A stretch of DNA of 35,736 nucleotides from Ignavibacteriales bacterium CG_4_9_14_3_um_filter_34_10. GTDB taxonomy: Bacteria; Bacteroidota; Ignavibacteria; Ignavibacteriales; Melioribacteraceae. Location: assembly GCA_002790395.1 (NCBI GenBank), contig PFVB01000194.1, positions 1 to 35,736 of the forward strand, given 5' to 3'. Positions within the stretch are counted from its first letter, which is position 1. Every line of letters begins with the position of its first letter. Below, piece by piece: positions 1 through 7,708 of the stretch. A program made the position numbers and the translations under genes. The notes under the pieces are model-generated. The model was not told the origin of the DNA and searched no databases. It was given only the letters and a program-made list of their open reading frames with translations.

Positions 1-2
1 AA

Positions 3-443
3 GGTGTAAAAATTGTGACTGTAGTTTTACACATTGGGTTAGGAACATTTAGACCTGTTGAAGTTGAAGATTTGACAAAACACAAAATGGATTCTGAATT
101 TTTTGAAATATCTCCTGAAACTGCCAACATTATTAATCATGCATTAAATGAAAAGAAAAATATTTTTGTAGTTGGAACAAGTGCTGCCCGTGCTCTGGAA
201 ACGTCAACAACTTCAGAAGGGTTCTGCAAGCCAAATTCGGGATGGACAGATAAATTTATCTTTCCACCTTATGATTTTAAAATTGCAAAAAAACTTATTA
301 CAAATTTCCACATGCCTGAATCAACATTAATTATGCTTGTAGCCGCATTTGCAGGGTATAATCTAACAATGAAAGCATATAAGAAAGCCATGAAAGAGAA
401 ATATAGGTTTCTTAGCTATGGCGATGCGATGATAATCCTGTAA
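3..443 (+). CDS. queA: S-adenosylmethionine:tRNA ribosyltransferase-isomerase, C-terminal part (5' end outside window)
   Basis: This is the C-terminal 146 residues of QueA, which transfers and isomerises the ribosyl group of S-adenosylmethionine onto 7-aminomethyl-7-deazaguanine in tRNA, giving epoxyqueuosine, in the cytoplasm. The reading frame is open from the first base of the window, so the gene is cut by the window edge; the family is normally about 340-350 residues. Family-typical blocks are visible: LHIGLGTFRPVE near the beginning, GWTDKFIFPPYDFK in the middle and NFHMPESTLIMLVAAFAG near the end. The GTG at 15 lies inside the conserved block and is not a real start. The stop is followed after one base by the ispD start, so the two are probably co-transcribed. 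Confidence 0.93.
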   Translation, partial: GVKIVTVVLHIGLGTFRPVEVEDLTKHKMDSEFFEISPETANIINHALNEKKNIFVVGTSAARALETSTTSEGFCKPNSGWTDKFIFPPYDFKIAKKLITNFHMPESTLIMLVAAFAGYNLTMKAYKKAMKEKYRFLSYGDAMIIL

Positions 444-444
444 T

Positions 445-1149
445 ATGAAAGTCTTTGCTATTATTCCATCAGGCGGAAAAGGAAGTAGAACAAGCGAGAG
501 TGTACCGAAGCAATATATAAAGTTTTCTAATAAAGAAATGATTGCGTATACTCTCGATGTTTTTCAGAAATGTGAGCATGTTGATTCAATTGTAATTTCT
601 GCTCAGCAAGAATATTTTAATTTGTTAGATGAATTGAAAACAAAATATTCCTTAACAAAAATTTCCAATTTTGTAATTGGCGGCGATACTCGACAGAAAT
701 CTGTTTTGAGTGCATTAAGAAGTATTGAGGCAGATCCAAAAGATTTGATTATTATTCATGATGCTGCCCGTCCGTTGCTAAATCAGGATATCTTGACAAA
801 AGCTATAAAAAAAGCTTTATTTTCCGATAATATTACGGTTGCAATTAAAGCAAAAGATACTTTAGCAAGTGGTGATAATAAAATTGAAAAATACTTCAAC
901 CGAGAGGAGATATATTATATTCAAACTCCACAGATTTTCAGATATAATGATTTGATTAAAGCATTTGAGTTGGCAGAAAAAGAAAGTTTTTATGCCACTG
1001 ATGAATCAATGTTGGTTAGAAATTTGGGAAAAGATGTAGCGATTGTTGAAGGCTCATCGTTAAATATAAAAATAACAACTGATGATGACATCCGTTTGTT
1101 TCGTTTGATTGCAGAAAAATTATTTGAATCTAATAATCAAAATATATAA
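445..1149 (+). CDS. ispD: 2-C-methyl-D-erythritol 4-phosphate cytidylyltransferase
   Basis: The 234-residue protein matches IspD, which couples CTP to 2-C-methyl-D-erythritol 4-phosphate in the MEP isoprenoid pathway. The nucleotide-binding signature at residues 9-23 (SGGKGSR then PKQY, with R15 and K22 in the catalytic positions) and the HDAARP block at 105-110 are diagnostic, and the end carries the usual TTDDDIRLFRLI element. The first glycine-rich motif begins SGG rather than the more common AAG, a tolerated variation. Length is normal for the family. ATG at 445 follows the queA stop by one base. CDP-ribitol pyrophosphorylase homologues are related, but the isolated single-domain form and housekeeping context favour IspD. 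Confidence 0.93.
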   Translation: MKVFAIIPSGGKGSRTSESVPKQYIKFSNKEMIAYTLDVFQKCEHVDSIVISAQQEYFNLLDELKTKYSLTKISNFVIGGDTRQKSVLSALRSIEADPKDLIIIHDAARPLLNQDILTKAIKKALFSDNITVAIKAKDTLASGDNKIEKYFNREEIYYIQTPQIFRYNDLIKAFELAEKESFYATDESMLVRNLGKDVAIVEGSSLNIKITTDDDIRLFRLIAEKLFESNNQNI

Positions 1150-1175
1150 GTTGCATAAAAATTTATGGTGAATTA

Positions 1176-1838
1176 ATGTTAAACTTAATTTTCATAATTC
1201 TTCTATCGTACCTTGTAGGTTCAATACCTACAAGTATAATTGTAAGTAAACTAGCAAATGGTATAGATATAAGAAAACACGGGAGCGGTAATGCCGGAGG
1301 CACTAATGTTTTTCGTGTTCTTGGTTGGAAGTATGGCGTTTTTGTCATTCTTTTTGATGCACTCAAAGGCGCAATTGCCGTTGTAATAATTTCTCGTCTT
1401 TATCTTGGAAGTTTTCCATTTCCAAATGCAACCCCTTTTGATGATTTTACTTTAGTTCAAATTATTTCCGGATTGTTTGCAGTAGTCGGACATATTTGGA
1501 CTGTATTTGCCGGATTTAAAGGAGGCAAAGGAATAGCAACAGGACTTGGCATTTTAATTACTATTATAACAGTTGACATGTTGATAGCACTTGGAGTTTT
1601 TATACTTGTTGTTACTTTATCAAGATACGTTTCTCTTGGATCAATTTTAGCCGCAGTTTCAATTCCATTTATTTTAATTATTCGTGAAAATATTTTTAAT
1701 GTTCATATTTATGGATATGGAACTATTCTTCCTTTCTCATTTGCTATTGCGTTATTGATTTTATTTACTCACCGAAATAACATCAAAAGATTGATGTTGG
1801 GAATTGAAAGTAAAATTAGTTTAAAGAAAAACAAATAA
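1176..1838 (+). CDS. plsY: Glycerol-3-phosphate acyltransferase PlsY (acyl-phosphate dependent)
   Basis: PlsY is an inner-membrane enzyme that transfers an acyl chain from acyl-phosphate to sn-glycerol 3-phosphate, the first step in phospholipid synthesis. The 220-residue protein has several hydrophobic membrane segments and the family motifs GSGNAGGTN (residues 36-44, with Gly where Ala is usual in GSGNxGATN) and FKGGKGIATGLG (about 114-125). It ends in a lysine-rich tail. It lies between ispD (26-bp gap) and gpsA (1-bp gap); gpsA makes its substrate, so the pairing makes metabolic sense. The start ATG 1176 gives the expected hydrophobic N-terminus. Confidence 0.95.
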   Translation: MLNLIFIILLSYLVGSIPTSIIVSKLANGIDIRKHGSGNAGGTNVFRVLGWKYGVFVILFDALKGAIAVVIISRLYLGSFPFPNATPFDDFTLVQIISGLFAVVGHIWTVFAGFKGGKGIATGLGILITIITVDMLIALGVFILVVTLSRYVSLGSILAAVSIPFILIIRENIFNVHIYGYGTILPFSFAIALLILFTHRNNIKRLMLGIESKISLKKNK

Positions 1839-1839
1839 T

Positions 1840-2835
1840 ATGAAAGTCGCTGTTCTTGGTGCAGGAAGTTGGGGAACTACATTATCAATATTACTCGAAA
1901 ATAATGGCCATGATGTAACTCTGTGGGAGTATAAAAAAGATTATGCAAAATATCTTTTTAAACATAGAGAGAACAAGATATTCCTCCCCGGAATTTCTAT
2001 TCCAAAAACTATTAACATCACATATCATTTAGCAGAAGCAGTTGAAAATCAACATTTAATTGTTTTAGCTGTTCCAACACAATTTATCAGGAGTGTTGTT
2101 AGCAAATTTCCGAAGATAAATTATTCAAATACCACTTTAGTAAGTGTTGCAAAGGGAATCGAAAAAGATACTCATTTAACAGTTTCGCAAATACTCCATG
2201 ATGAAATTCCAAGTATTGAAAGAGAAAATATTGGTGTACTTTCCGGACCAAGCCACGCAGAAGAAGTCAGCAGAAGAATTCCAACTGCTGTTGTTGCTGC
2301 AAGTGAAAACCAAGCAACGGCAGAATTAATTCAAGCCACATTTATGAATTCTTATTTCAGAGTTTATTCATCAACTGATCTTACTGGTGTGGAACTTGGA
2401 GGAGCTTTGAAGAATGTAATTGCCGTTGGAGCCGGGATTATTGACGGAGCAAAATTTGGTGACAATACCAAGGCTGCAATTATGACTCGTGGCATTGCAG
2501 AGATTTCGCGATTAGGAATTTCTATGGGCGCTAATCCATTAACATTTTCCGGTTTATCAGGAATGGGCGATTTAATTGTCACTTGCATGAGTAGGCATAG
2601 CAGGAATAGATATGTAGGAGAACAAATTGGAGCGGGAAATAAATTAAAAGATATATTAAAAAAAATGGAAATGGTTGCTGAAGGAGTTGAAACCTCAAAA
2701 TCAGTTTTTCTTTTGGCAGAAAAATATCATGTGGACGTTCCTATCTCAAAAGCGGTATATCAAATTTTGTTTGAAGACAAAGACCCAATCAAAATCACAT
2801 ACGATTTAATGACTCGAGAAATGAAACCGGAATGA
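1840..2835 (+). CDS. gpsA: Glycerol-3-phosphate dehydrogenase [NAD(P)+]
   Basis: GpsA reduces dihydroxyacetone phosphate to sn-glycerol 3-phosphate for phospholipid synthesis in the cytoplasm. The 331-residue protein has the N-terminal Rossmann motif GAGSWGTTL (residues 7-15), the VSVAKGIE element with K105, the LSGPSHAEEV block (134-143) and the catalytic-lysine segment GGALKNVIAVGAGI with K191. Length is typical. It directly follows plsY, whose acyl acceptor it produces, and precedes recG by 12 bp. No unusual features were seen. Confidence 0.96.
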   Translation: MKVAVLGAGSWGTTLSILLENNGHDVTLWEYKKDYAKYLFKHRENKIFLPGISIPKTINITYHLAEAVENQHLIVLAVPTQFIRSVVSKFPKINYSNTTLVSVAKGIEKDTHLTVSQILHDEIPSIERENIGVLSGPSHAEEVSRRIPTAVVAASENQATAELIQATFMNSYFRVYSSTDLTGVELGGALKNVIAVGAGIIDGAKFGDNTKAAIMTRGIAEISRLGISMGANPLTFSGLSGMGDLIVTCMSRHSRNRYVGEQIGAGNKLKDILKKMEMVAEGVETSKSVFLLAEKYHVDVPISKAVYQILFEDKDPIKITYDLMTREMKPE

Positions 2836-2847
2836 TAAAATTTCATC

Positions 2848-5019
2848 ATGTCATTATCACTGAATGATTCAACACAATATTTAAAATCAGTTAGTCCCCA
2901 AAAAGCAAGCTTGCTTAGTTCGGTAGGAATTAATTCCGTACAAGATTTGCTTTATTACTTCCCTTTCAAATATCTCGACAGAAGAAAGATTGTCAAATCA
3001 GATCAATTAAATCAATATTTATCAAAAGGCTTCGATGGCGAAGTGACTTTAATTGCATGTGTTGATTTCAAAGAAAGCTACTATTTTGGAAAGAAGCGTA
3101 TGATGAAAGTTGTAATGAAAGATGACAAAGGTTTTTTTGATTTAGTGTGGTTTAGAGGAATTGAGTATTTTCAGCAGAAATTTATTGAGGGAGAATTCTA
3201 TGCTATTTCGGGCAAACCGGTTTTAACCAAATATAATCACATCCAAATCGTTCATCCTGATTTTGATAAGCTCGACAATTCGGAAGCACAGGATTATTTA
3301 CACACAGGCAGAATCATCCCATTTTATAGGATTCCCGAAAAGTTACGCAAAAACAAATTTGGTGACCTTAGCTTAAGAAAACTAATATTTCAAGTAGTTG
3401 AAAAATATTCAAATCTTGTTGAAGAAAGATTGCCGACTTCAATTATTAAACGATTCAATATTCTTGATATTAATTCAGCGATTAAGAACCTCCATTTTCC
3501 AAGTAGCAATGAAACTTTGGAAAAAGCATTGTACAGAATGAAGTTTGAAGAATTGTTTTTTTTCGAATTAATGATGGCAATCAGAAAACATAAAATTAAA
3601 TATTTACTCAAAGGAAATTCATTTCAGGTTCATCCAAGGATAATTAATAAGCTACTTTCAAAATTTTCTTTTGAATTAACTCAATCACAGCTTGAAGTAC
3701 TAAGTGAAATTCGAAAAGATTTAGAAAGCAGCCAACCGATGAACAGACTATTACAAGGTGATGTTGGTAGCGGTAAAACTGTTGTTGCTTTAATTTGCTT
3801 GTTAATCGTTTCAAATAATAACATGAAATCAGTGCTTTTAGTACCTACTGAAATTCTTGCACGACAACATTTTCAAACCATCACAAACTATTTGAAAGAT
3901 TTTAATATAGAAATCATACTGATAATTGGTGGAATGCGCAAGAAAGAAAAAGATAATGTTTTTAATAAAATCAGCAATTCTAAAAATTGTATTGTAATTG
4001 GAACTCATGCATTATTTGAAGAAAATGTAAGAATAGATAATCTTGGATTAGTTGTAATTGATGAACAACATAAATTTGGTGTGCTGCAAAGATCAAAAGT
4101 TATCAGTAAAGGAAAATCCCCCGATGTTTTAATTATGACTGCTACACCAATTCCTCGGACACTTTCACTAACTGCATTTGGTGATTTAGATTTATCAATC
4201 ATTAAAAAAGTGCCCTCAAACAGACAACAAGTAAAAACATTTTTGCGGAATGAAAAAGCTCTTGATAAAATTTATTCGTTTATAAAATCTCGAGTTGACA
4301 ATGGCGAACAGGCATTTATTGTTTATCCTGCAATTGAAGAAAATGAAAACTCGGAATTGAAATCAGCAGAAAAATATTTTGTTGAATTATCACAATCTTA
4401 TTTTAAAGATTACAAGTTGGCACTTTTGCATGGTAAAATGACAACAGAAAAGAAAGATGAAGTTATGAATAATTTCAAGAATAAAACATTTAACATTCTA
4501 ATTTCTACAACTGTTATCGAAGTTGGTATTGATATACCGAATGCATCAGTAATATTAATAAACAACGCCGAAAGATTTGGATTGTCACAACTTCATCAAA
4601 TGCGGGGAAGAGTAGGAAGAGGCGAAGCACAATCATATTGTATTTTAGTAACAAAACAGAGAATAGAAAAAAGAACTCCTGTTGACTTGGAGTTTAATTT
4701 TTTATCATCGCAACAAATTGAACAAAACAAAACACTGATTCGATTAAATTCGATTGAAAAACATTCTGATGGATTTAAACTTGCTGAAATTGATTTAAAA
4801 CTACGAGGGCCGGGAGAAATACTTGGACTAAAACAATCGGGGATTCCAGAATTTATTTTTAGCGACTTAACGAAGGATCTTGAAATACTAGAAATTGCAA
4901 GAAGAGTAGCTTTTGAAATAATTGATAATGATCCACGATTATTGAACCCGCAAAATATTATTCTCAAAAAAATACTTGATGTTAATAATTGGGGAAAAGT
5001 TCCTTACTTCAGAGTTTGA
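2848..5019 (+). CDS. recG: ATP-dependent DNA helicase RecG
   Basis: RecG is a double-strand DNA translocase that remodels stalled replication forks and branched recombination intermediates. The 723-residue protein has an N-terminal wedge/OB-fold region (roughly residues 60-140) followed by two superfamily 2 helicase lobes. Visible motifs are Walker A GDVGSGKT (304-311, K310), DEQH (405-408), TATPIPRT (431-438) and the C-terminal QMRGRVGRGEAQSYC block, characteristic of RecG. It is at the long end of the usual family size. ATG 2848 lies 12 bp after gpsA. No convincing terminator follows; the next 108 bp contain a putative promoter for the downstream ligase unit. Confidence 0.96.
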   Translation: MSLSLNDSTQYLKSVSPQKASLLSSVGINSVQDLLYYFPFKYLDRRKIVKSDQLNQYLSKGFDGEVTLIACVDFKESYYFGKKRMMKVVMKDDKGFFDLVWFRGIEYFQQKFIEGEFYAISGKPVLTKYNHIQIVHPDFDKLDNSEAQDYLHTGRIIPFYRIPEKLRKNKFGDLSLRKLIFQVVEKYSNLVEERLPTSIIKRFNILDINSAIKNLHFPSSNETLEKALYRMKFEELFFFELMMAIRKHKIKYLLKGNSFQVHPRIINKLLSKFSFELTQSQLEVLSEIRKDLESSQPMNRLLQGDVGSGKTVVALICLLIVSNNNMKSVLLVPTEILARQHFQTITNYLKDFNIEIILIIGGMRKKEKDNVFNKISNSKNCIVIGTHALFEENVRIDNLGLVVIDEQHKFGVLQRSKVISKGKSPDVLIMTATPIPRTLSLTAFGDLDLSIIKKVPSNRQQVKTFLRNEKALDKIYSFIKSRVDNGEQAFIVYPAIEENENSELKSAEKYFVELSQSYFKDYKLALLHGKMTTEKKDEVMNNFKNKTFNILISTTVIEVGIDIPNASVILINNAERFGLSQLHQMRGRVGRGEAQSYCILVTKQRIEKRTPVDLEFNFLSSQQIEQNKTLIRLNSIEKHSDGFKLAEIDLKLRGPGEILGLKQSGIPEFIFSDLTKDLEILEIARRVAFEIIDNDPRLLNPQNIILKKILDVNNWGKVPYFRV

Positions 5020-5074
5020 TAAAGCAATTTCTTACCTTTTTTTTAAAATAATTTTACAAAAAGTTTATAATTAC

Positions 5075-5102
5075 TTGCAAATGAAATTTAAATAATTATA
5101 TT
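5075..5102 (+). promoter_or_regulatory. Putative sigma-70-type promoter for the ATP-grasp/GNAT/KamA unit
   Basis: TTGCAA at 5075-5080 and TATATT at 5097-5102 are separated by 16 bp in the recG to ligase gap. A transcript from here would start near 5109 and place the GGAG at 5118 a few bases downstream, with a very short leader. The region is extremely AT-rich, so chance matches are likely, and the promoter consensus of this organism is unknown. Confidence 0.35.
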
Positions 5103-5117
5103 TCAGTAAAATTTTTT

Positions 5118-5129
5118 GGAGTTTTTATA
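5118..5129 (+). promoter_or_regulatory. Shine-Dalgarno (GGAG) plus ATA that probably starts the first ATP-grasp gene
   Basis: GGAG at 5118-5121 is followed after five bases by ATA at 5127-5129. The downstream frame has no ATG, GTG or TTG until 5325, yet the codons between encode a plausible N-terminal domain. This pairing decides the start of the following gene. A sequencing error changing ATG to ATA is a serious alternative. Confidence 0.5.
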
Positions 5130-6203
5130 AAAACATTTTTACCAAATAAAAAATTAAGAGTAGCTCTTACATATAACTTAAAACCATCTGAAAATTCTTC
5201 CTTTTTCTCTAATAATTATCCTCAGTTTGCAGGTGATTTTGATAGGGGTGAAGATTATTATGCCGAGTGGGATGAATGGGAAACTATTAATGCTGTAAAA
5301 AATGCTTTAGAAAAATTTCACGAAGTGATTTTGATTGAAGCTGATATAAATGCTTACAAAAAATTTCTGGAGGAAAAACCGGACATTGTTTTTAATATTG
5401 CCGAAGGCAGTGTAGGATTAAGCCGCGAAGCTCAAATTCCATCGATACTTGATTTCTTAAACATTCCGTATACTGCAAGCGACCCTTTGACTCTTTCAAT
5501 TTGTTTAAATAAAGCAAGGACAAAAGAAATTCTTTCTTATTACAAAATCCCAACAGCCCGATTTTCATTGGTGTATTCAACGAAAGAATTAATTGAATCA
5601 AACCTTGAGTTTCCAATTATTATTAAGCCTATTGCAGAAGGCTCTAGTAAGGGAGTTTTTGATTCTTCTCTTATTTATTCAGCAACGCAAGTTAATGGTT
5701 TTATTGATAAGTACATTAATGAGTATCGACAACCATTGATCGCTGAAGAGTTTCTACCAGGACGGGAATTTACAGTCGCATTAATGGGAAATGGAAATGA
5801 GTTGGAGGTTTTACCAATTGTCGAAATTAATTTTGCGGCTTTGCCAAAAGATATAAACCCAATATATTCCTATGAAGCAAAATGGATTTTTGACAGCCCT
5901 GAACATCAGTTGGACATGTATTTATGCCCTCCGGATATAGATTCAGACTTAGAAAGCAGAATCAAAAAAACATGCGTTGATACATTCAATGCATTAAATT
6001 GTAAGGATTGGAGTAGAATAGATATTAGGCTTGATAAGAATAATATTCCTAATGTCATTGAAGTAAATCCGTTACCTGGAATTCTGCCTGACCCTAAAAA
6101 TAATTCATGCTATCCAAAGTCAGCAAGAGTTGCAGGATTGAATTACGATGATATGATTAATAATGTTTTGCACTTTGCTCTCAAGCGATATGGTATGTCA
6201 TGA
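5127..6203 (+). CDS. ATP-grasp ligase resembling D-alanine-D-alanine ligase (first copy), probable ATA start
   Basis: The frame encodes about 358 residues if it begins at ATA 5127. The segment upstream of the first canonical codon (GTG 5325) reads RVALTYNLKP and then EDYYAEWDEWETINAVKNAL, which looks like the N-terminal domain of a ligase, so GTG 5325 would truncate the fold. In this numbering ATP-grasp features are EGSSKG (171-176), YEAKW (249-253), RID (297-299) and the metal-binding EVN (312-314). These match D-Ala-D-Ala ligase, which joins amino acids through an acyl-phosphate. However, the catalytic Tyr after YEAK is Trp, and the loop after EVN reads PLPGILPD instead of the usual TSPGMTSHS type, so the substrate is probably not D-Ala-D-Ala. 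The stop overlaps the next gene by 4 bp (ATGA). A peptide or amino-acid ligase is the safest description. Confidence 0.8.
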   Translation: MKTFLPNKKLRVALTYNLKPSENSSFFSNNYPQFAGDFDRGEDYYAEWDEWETINAVKNALEKFHEVILIEADINAYKKFLEEKPDIVFNIAEGSVGLSREAQIPSILDFLNIPYTASDPLTLSICLNKARTKEILSYYKIPTARFSLVYSTKELIESNLEFPIIIKPIAEGSSKGVFDSSLIYSATQVNGFIDKYINEYRQPLIAEEFLPGREFTVALMGNGNELEVLPIVEINFAALPKDINPIYSYEAKWIFDSPEHQLDMYLCPPDIDSDLESRIKKTCVDTFNALNCKDWSRIDIRLDKNNIPNVIEVNPLPGILPDPKNNSCYPKSARVAGLNYDDMINNVLHFALKRYGMS

Positions 6204-7234
6204 TTAATAATTCAAGAATATTAATTTGTTATAACGAGCCATTTAGTTTTTATGAAAATTACTTGGGCAAGGAAAATACAGATAATGCAAAAATTGATTT
6301 GTCAGAAACTGAATTCAAAAATAATTTAGAAATCATTTCTGCTTTGTTATCAAATCATTTTAGCAGCGTTGAAACTTTTGGATTTACTTCCGACATCAAT
6401 CGTGCAATCAATAAAATAGAATTATATTCTCCCGATGTCATTTTTAATTTCGTTGAATCAATTGAAGGCAATTCAAAGTATGAAATTTATGCAACCGGGT
6501 TGTTTGATCTTTTCGGGATTAAATATACTGGCAATAATCCATTATGCTTGGCTAATTGTCTATTCAAAGAAAGAACTAAACAGCTTTTAAAATTCAAGAA
6601 TATCGACACTCCTGATTATTTAGTTATTACAAAAAGGACAAAACTTATTGAAACAGAATTTAAGTTAAATTTTCCGGCAATACTAAAACTTGCAAGCGAA
6701 GATGCAAGCATTGGTATTTCAGAAAATTCTGTTGTAAATAATTTTTATGAATTAAAAAAACAAGTGAATTATCTCCGAAGAAATTTTGGTGCTGATATTA
6801 TCGCAGAAGAATTCATTAAAGGAAGAGAATTAAACATAGCTGTTTTAGCTGATAAATTACTTCCAATTTCGGAAATCAGTTTTTCCGGATTGCCTGAAGA
6901 ATTTCCTGCAATAGTTACTTATGAAGCAAAATGGTCACCTGATAGTATTTATTTTAAGTATAGTAATCCGATATGTCCGGCTGAGCTTGAGCCCGAAATC
7001 CAAGCAGAGATTTACAGAGTTGCATTTAATGCATATACAACATTGGGATGTAGAGATTACGCAAGAGTTGATATTCGTTTATCAGAAAAAAATATCCCAT
7101 ATGTAATTGAAGTTAATCCTAATCCTGATATTTCACCTGATGCAGGTTTTGTTCGTGCAGCCAATGCTGCAGGAATTAGCTATGAAAATCTACTGTTAAA
7201 AATTTCAGAATGTGCATTTAACAGAAATGATTAG
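6200..7234 (+). CDS. ATP-grasp ligase resembling D-alanine-D-alanine ligase (second copy)
   Basis: The 344-residue protein is a diverged paralogue of the preceding gene, sharing the FNF.E block (82-86), YTGNNPL, CLFKERTK (120-127), YEAKW (241-245), RVD (289-291) and EVNPNPD (304-310). ATP-grasp enzymes activate a carboxylate as acyl-phosphate and attack it with an amine. Two changes separate it from true D-Ala-D-Ala ligase: the serine-rich EGSS loop reads EDAS (167-170, Ala at the Ser150-equivalent of E. coli DdlB), and the catalytic Tyr after YEAK is Trp. The C-terminal loop reads SPDAGFVRAANAAG. It overlaps the upstream ligase by 4 bp and the GNAT gene by 8 bp, implying translational coupling. 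Substrate unknown; two consecutive ligations or a heteromeric enzyme are both possible. Confidence 0.85.
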   Translation: MINNSRILICYNEPFSFYENYLGKENTDNAKIDLSETEFKNNLEIISALLSNHFSSVETFGFTSDINRAINKIELYSPDVIFNFVESIEGNSKYEIYATGLFDLFGIKYTGNNPLCLANCLFKERTKQLLKFKNIDTPDYLVITKRTKLIETEFKLNFPAILKLASEDASIGISENSVVNNFYELKKQVNYLRRNFGADIIAEEFIKGRELNIAVLADKLLPISEISFSGLPEEFPAIVTYEAKWSPDSIYFKYSNPICPAELEPEIQAEIYRVAFNAYTTLGCRDYARVDIRLSEKNIPYVIEVNPNPDISPDAGFVRAANAAGISYENLLLKISECAFNRND

Positions 7235-7697
7235 AGAAATCAACAATAACGACAGAGAGCAACTGCTTAAATTAATTGAAGCAGTCGATGAATTTAATCA
7301 GGAAGAAAAAAAAGTTGCCATTGAATTAATCGATGATGCACTTTCAAATTCCGGAAGTACATATAAAATATTTGTTTACGAAAACTCTGGACTAATTGAA
7401 GGATATTATTGTATTGGTAAAAGAGCTTTAACAGGTGGAGTTCATGATCTTTATTGGATCGCTGTAAAACGGGATTGCCAGTCGAAAGGGATTGGCAAAC
7501 AACTAATTGATCATGCAGAAGACTATGTTGAAAGTAATAATGGAAACTGGTTATTAATTGAAACTTCGTCTAAAGACAATTATACAAAAACACGAAATTT
7601 TTATATTAGGAATTTTTATTCTATCGTCGCGGAGATAAAAGATTTTTATAGTGAAGGCGACAACTTAATTATCTTTGGTAAATATCTAAAAAGTTAG
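7227..7697 (+). CDS. GNAT family N-acetyltransferase
   Basis: The product of 156 residues is a single GNAT domain. GNAT enzymes move an acyl group from acyl-CoA to an amine. The acetyl-CoA pyrophosphate loop is visible as QSKGIGK, preceded by a beta strand HDLYWIAVKRD and followed by the helix QLIDHAEDYV; the later strand WLLIETSS and helix KTRNFYIRNFY also fit the fold. I prefer ATG 7227, which overlaps the ligase stop by 8 bp; an in-frame GTG at 7212 would add five residues. It sits between the ATP-grasp pair and a KamA enzyme. A GNAT partner of a lysine 2,3-aminomutase recalls AblB, the beta-lysine acetyltransferase, but AblB is clearly longer, so function cannot be transferred. Confidence 0.85.
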   Translation: MIREINNNDREQLLKLIEAVDEFNQEEKKVAIELIDDALSNSGSTYKIFVYENSGLIEGYYCIGKRALTGGVHDLYWIAVKRDCQSKGIGKQLIDHAEDYVESNNGNWLLIETSSKDNYTKTRNFYIRNFYSIVAEIKDFYSEGDNLIIFGKYLKS

Positions 7698-7708
7698 AGG
7701 AAATATAT

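Noticed and set aside
4596-4967. A 123-codon minus-strand frame inside recG
   Set aside because: It is antisense to the conserved RecG C-terminal helicase motifs and shows no domain or ribosome site.
5325-7234. Annotation of the two ATP-grasp genes as genuine D-Ala-D-Ala ligase (ddl)
   Set aside because: The catalytic Tyr is Trp in both, the second-substrate loop differs, and the gene context is not a cell-wall cluster.
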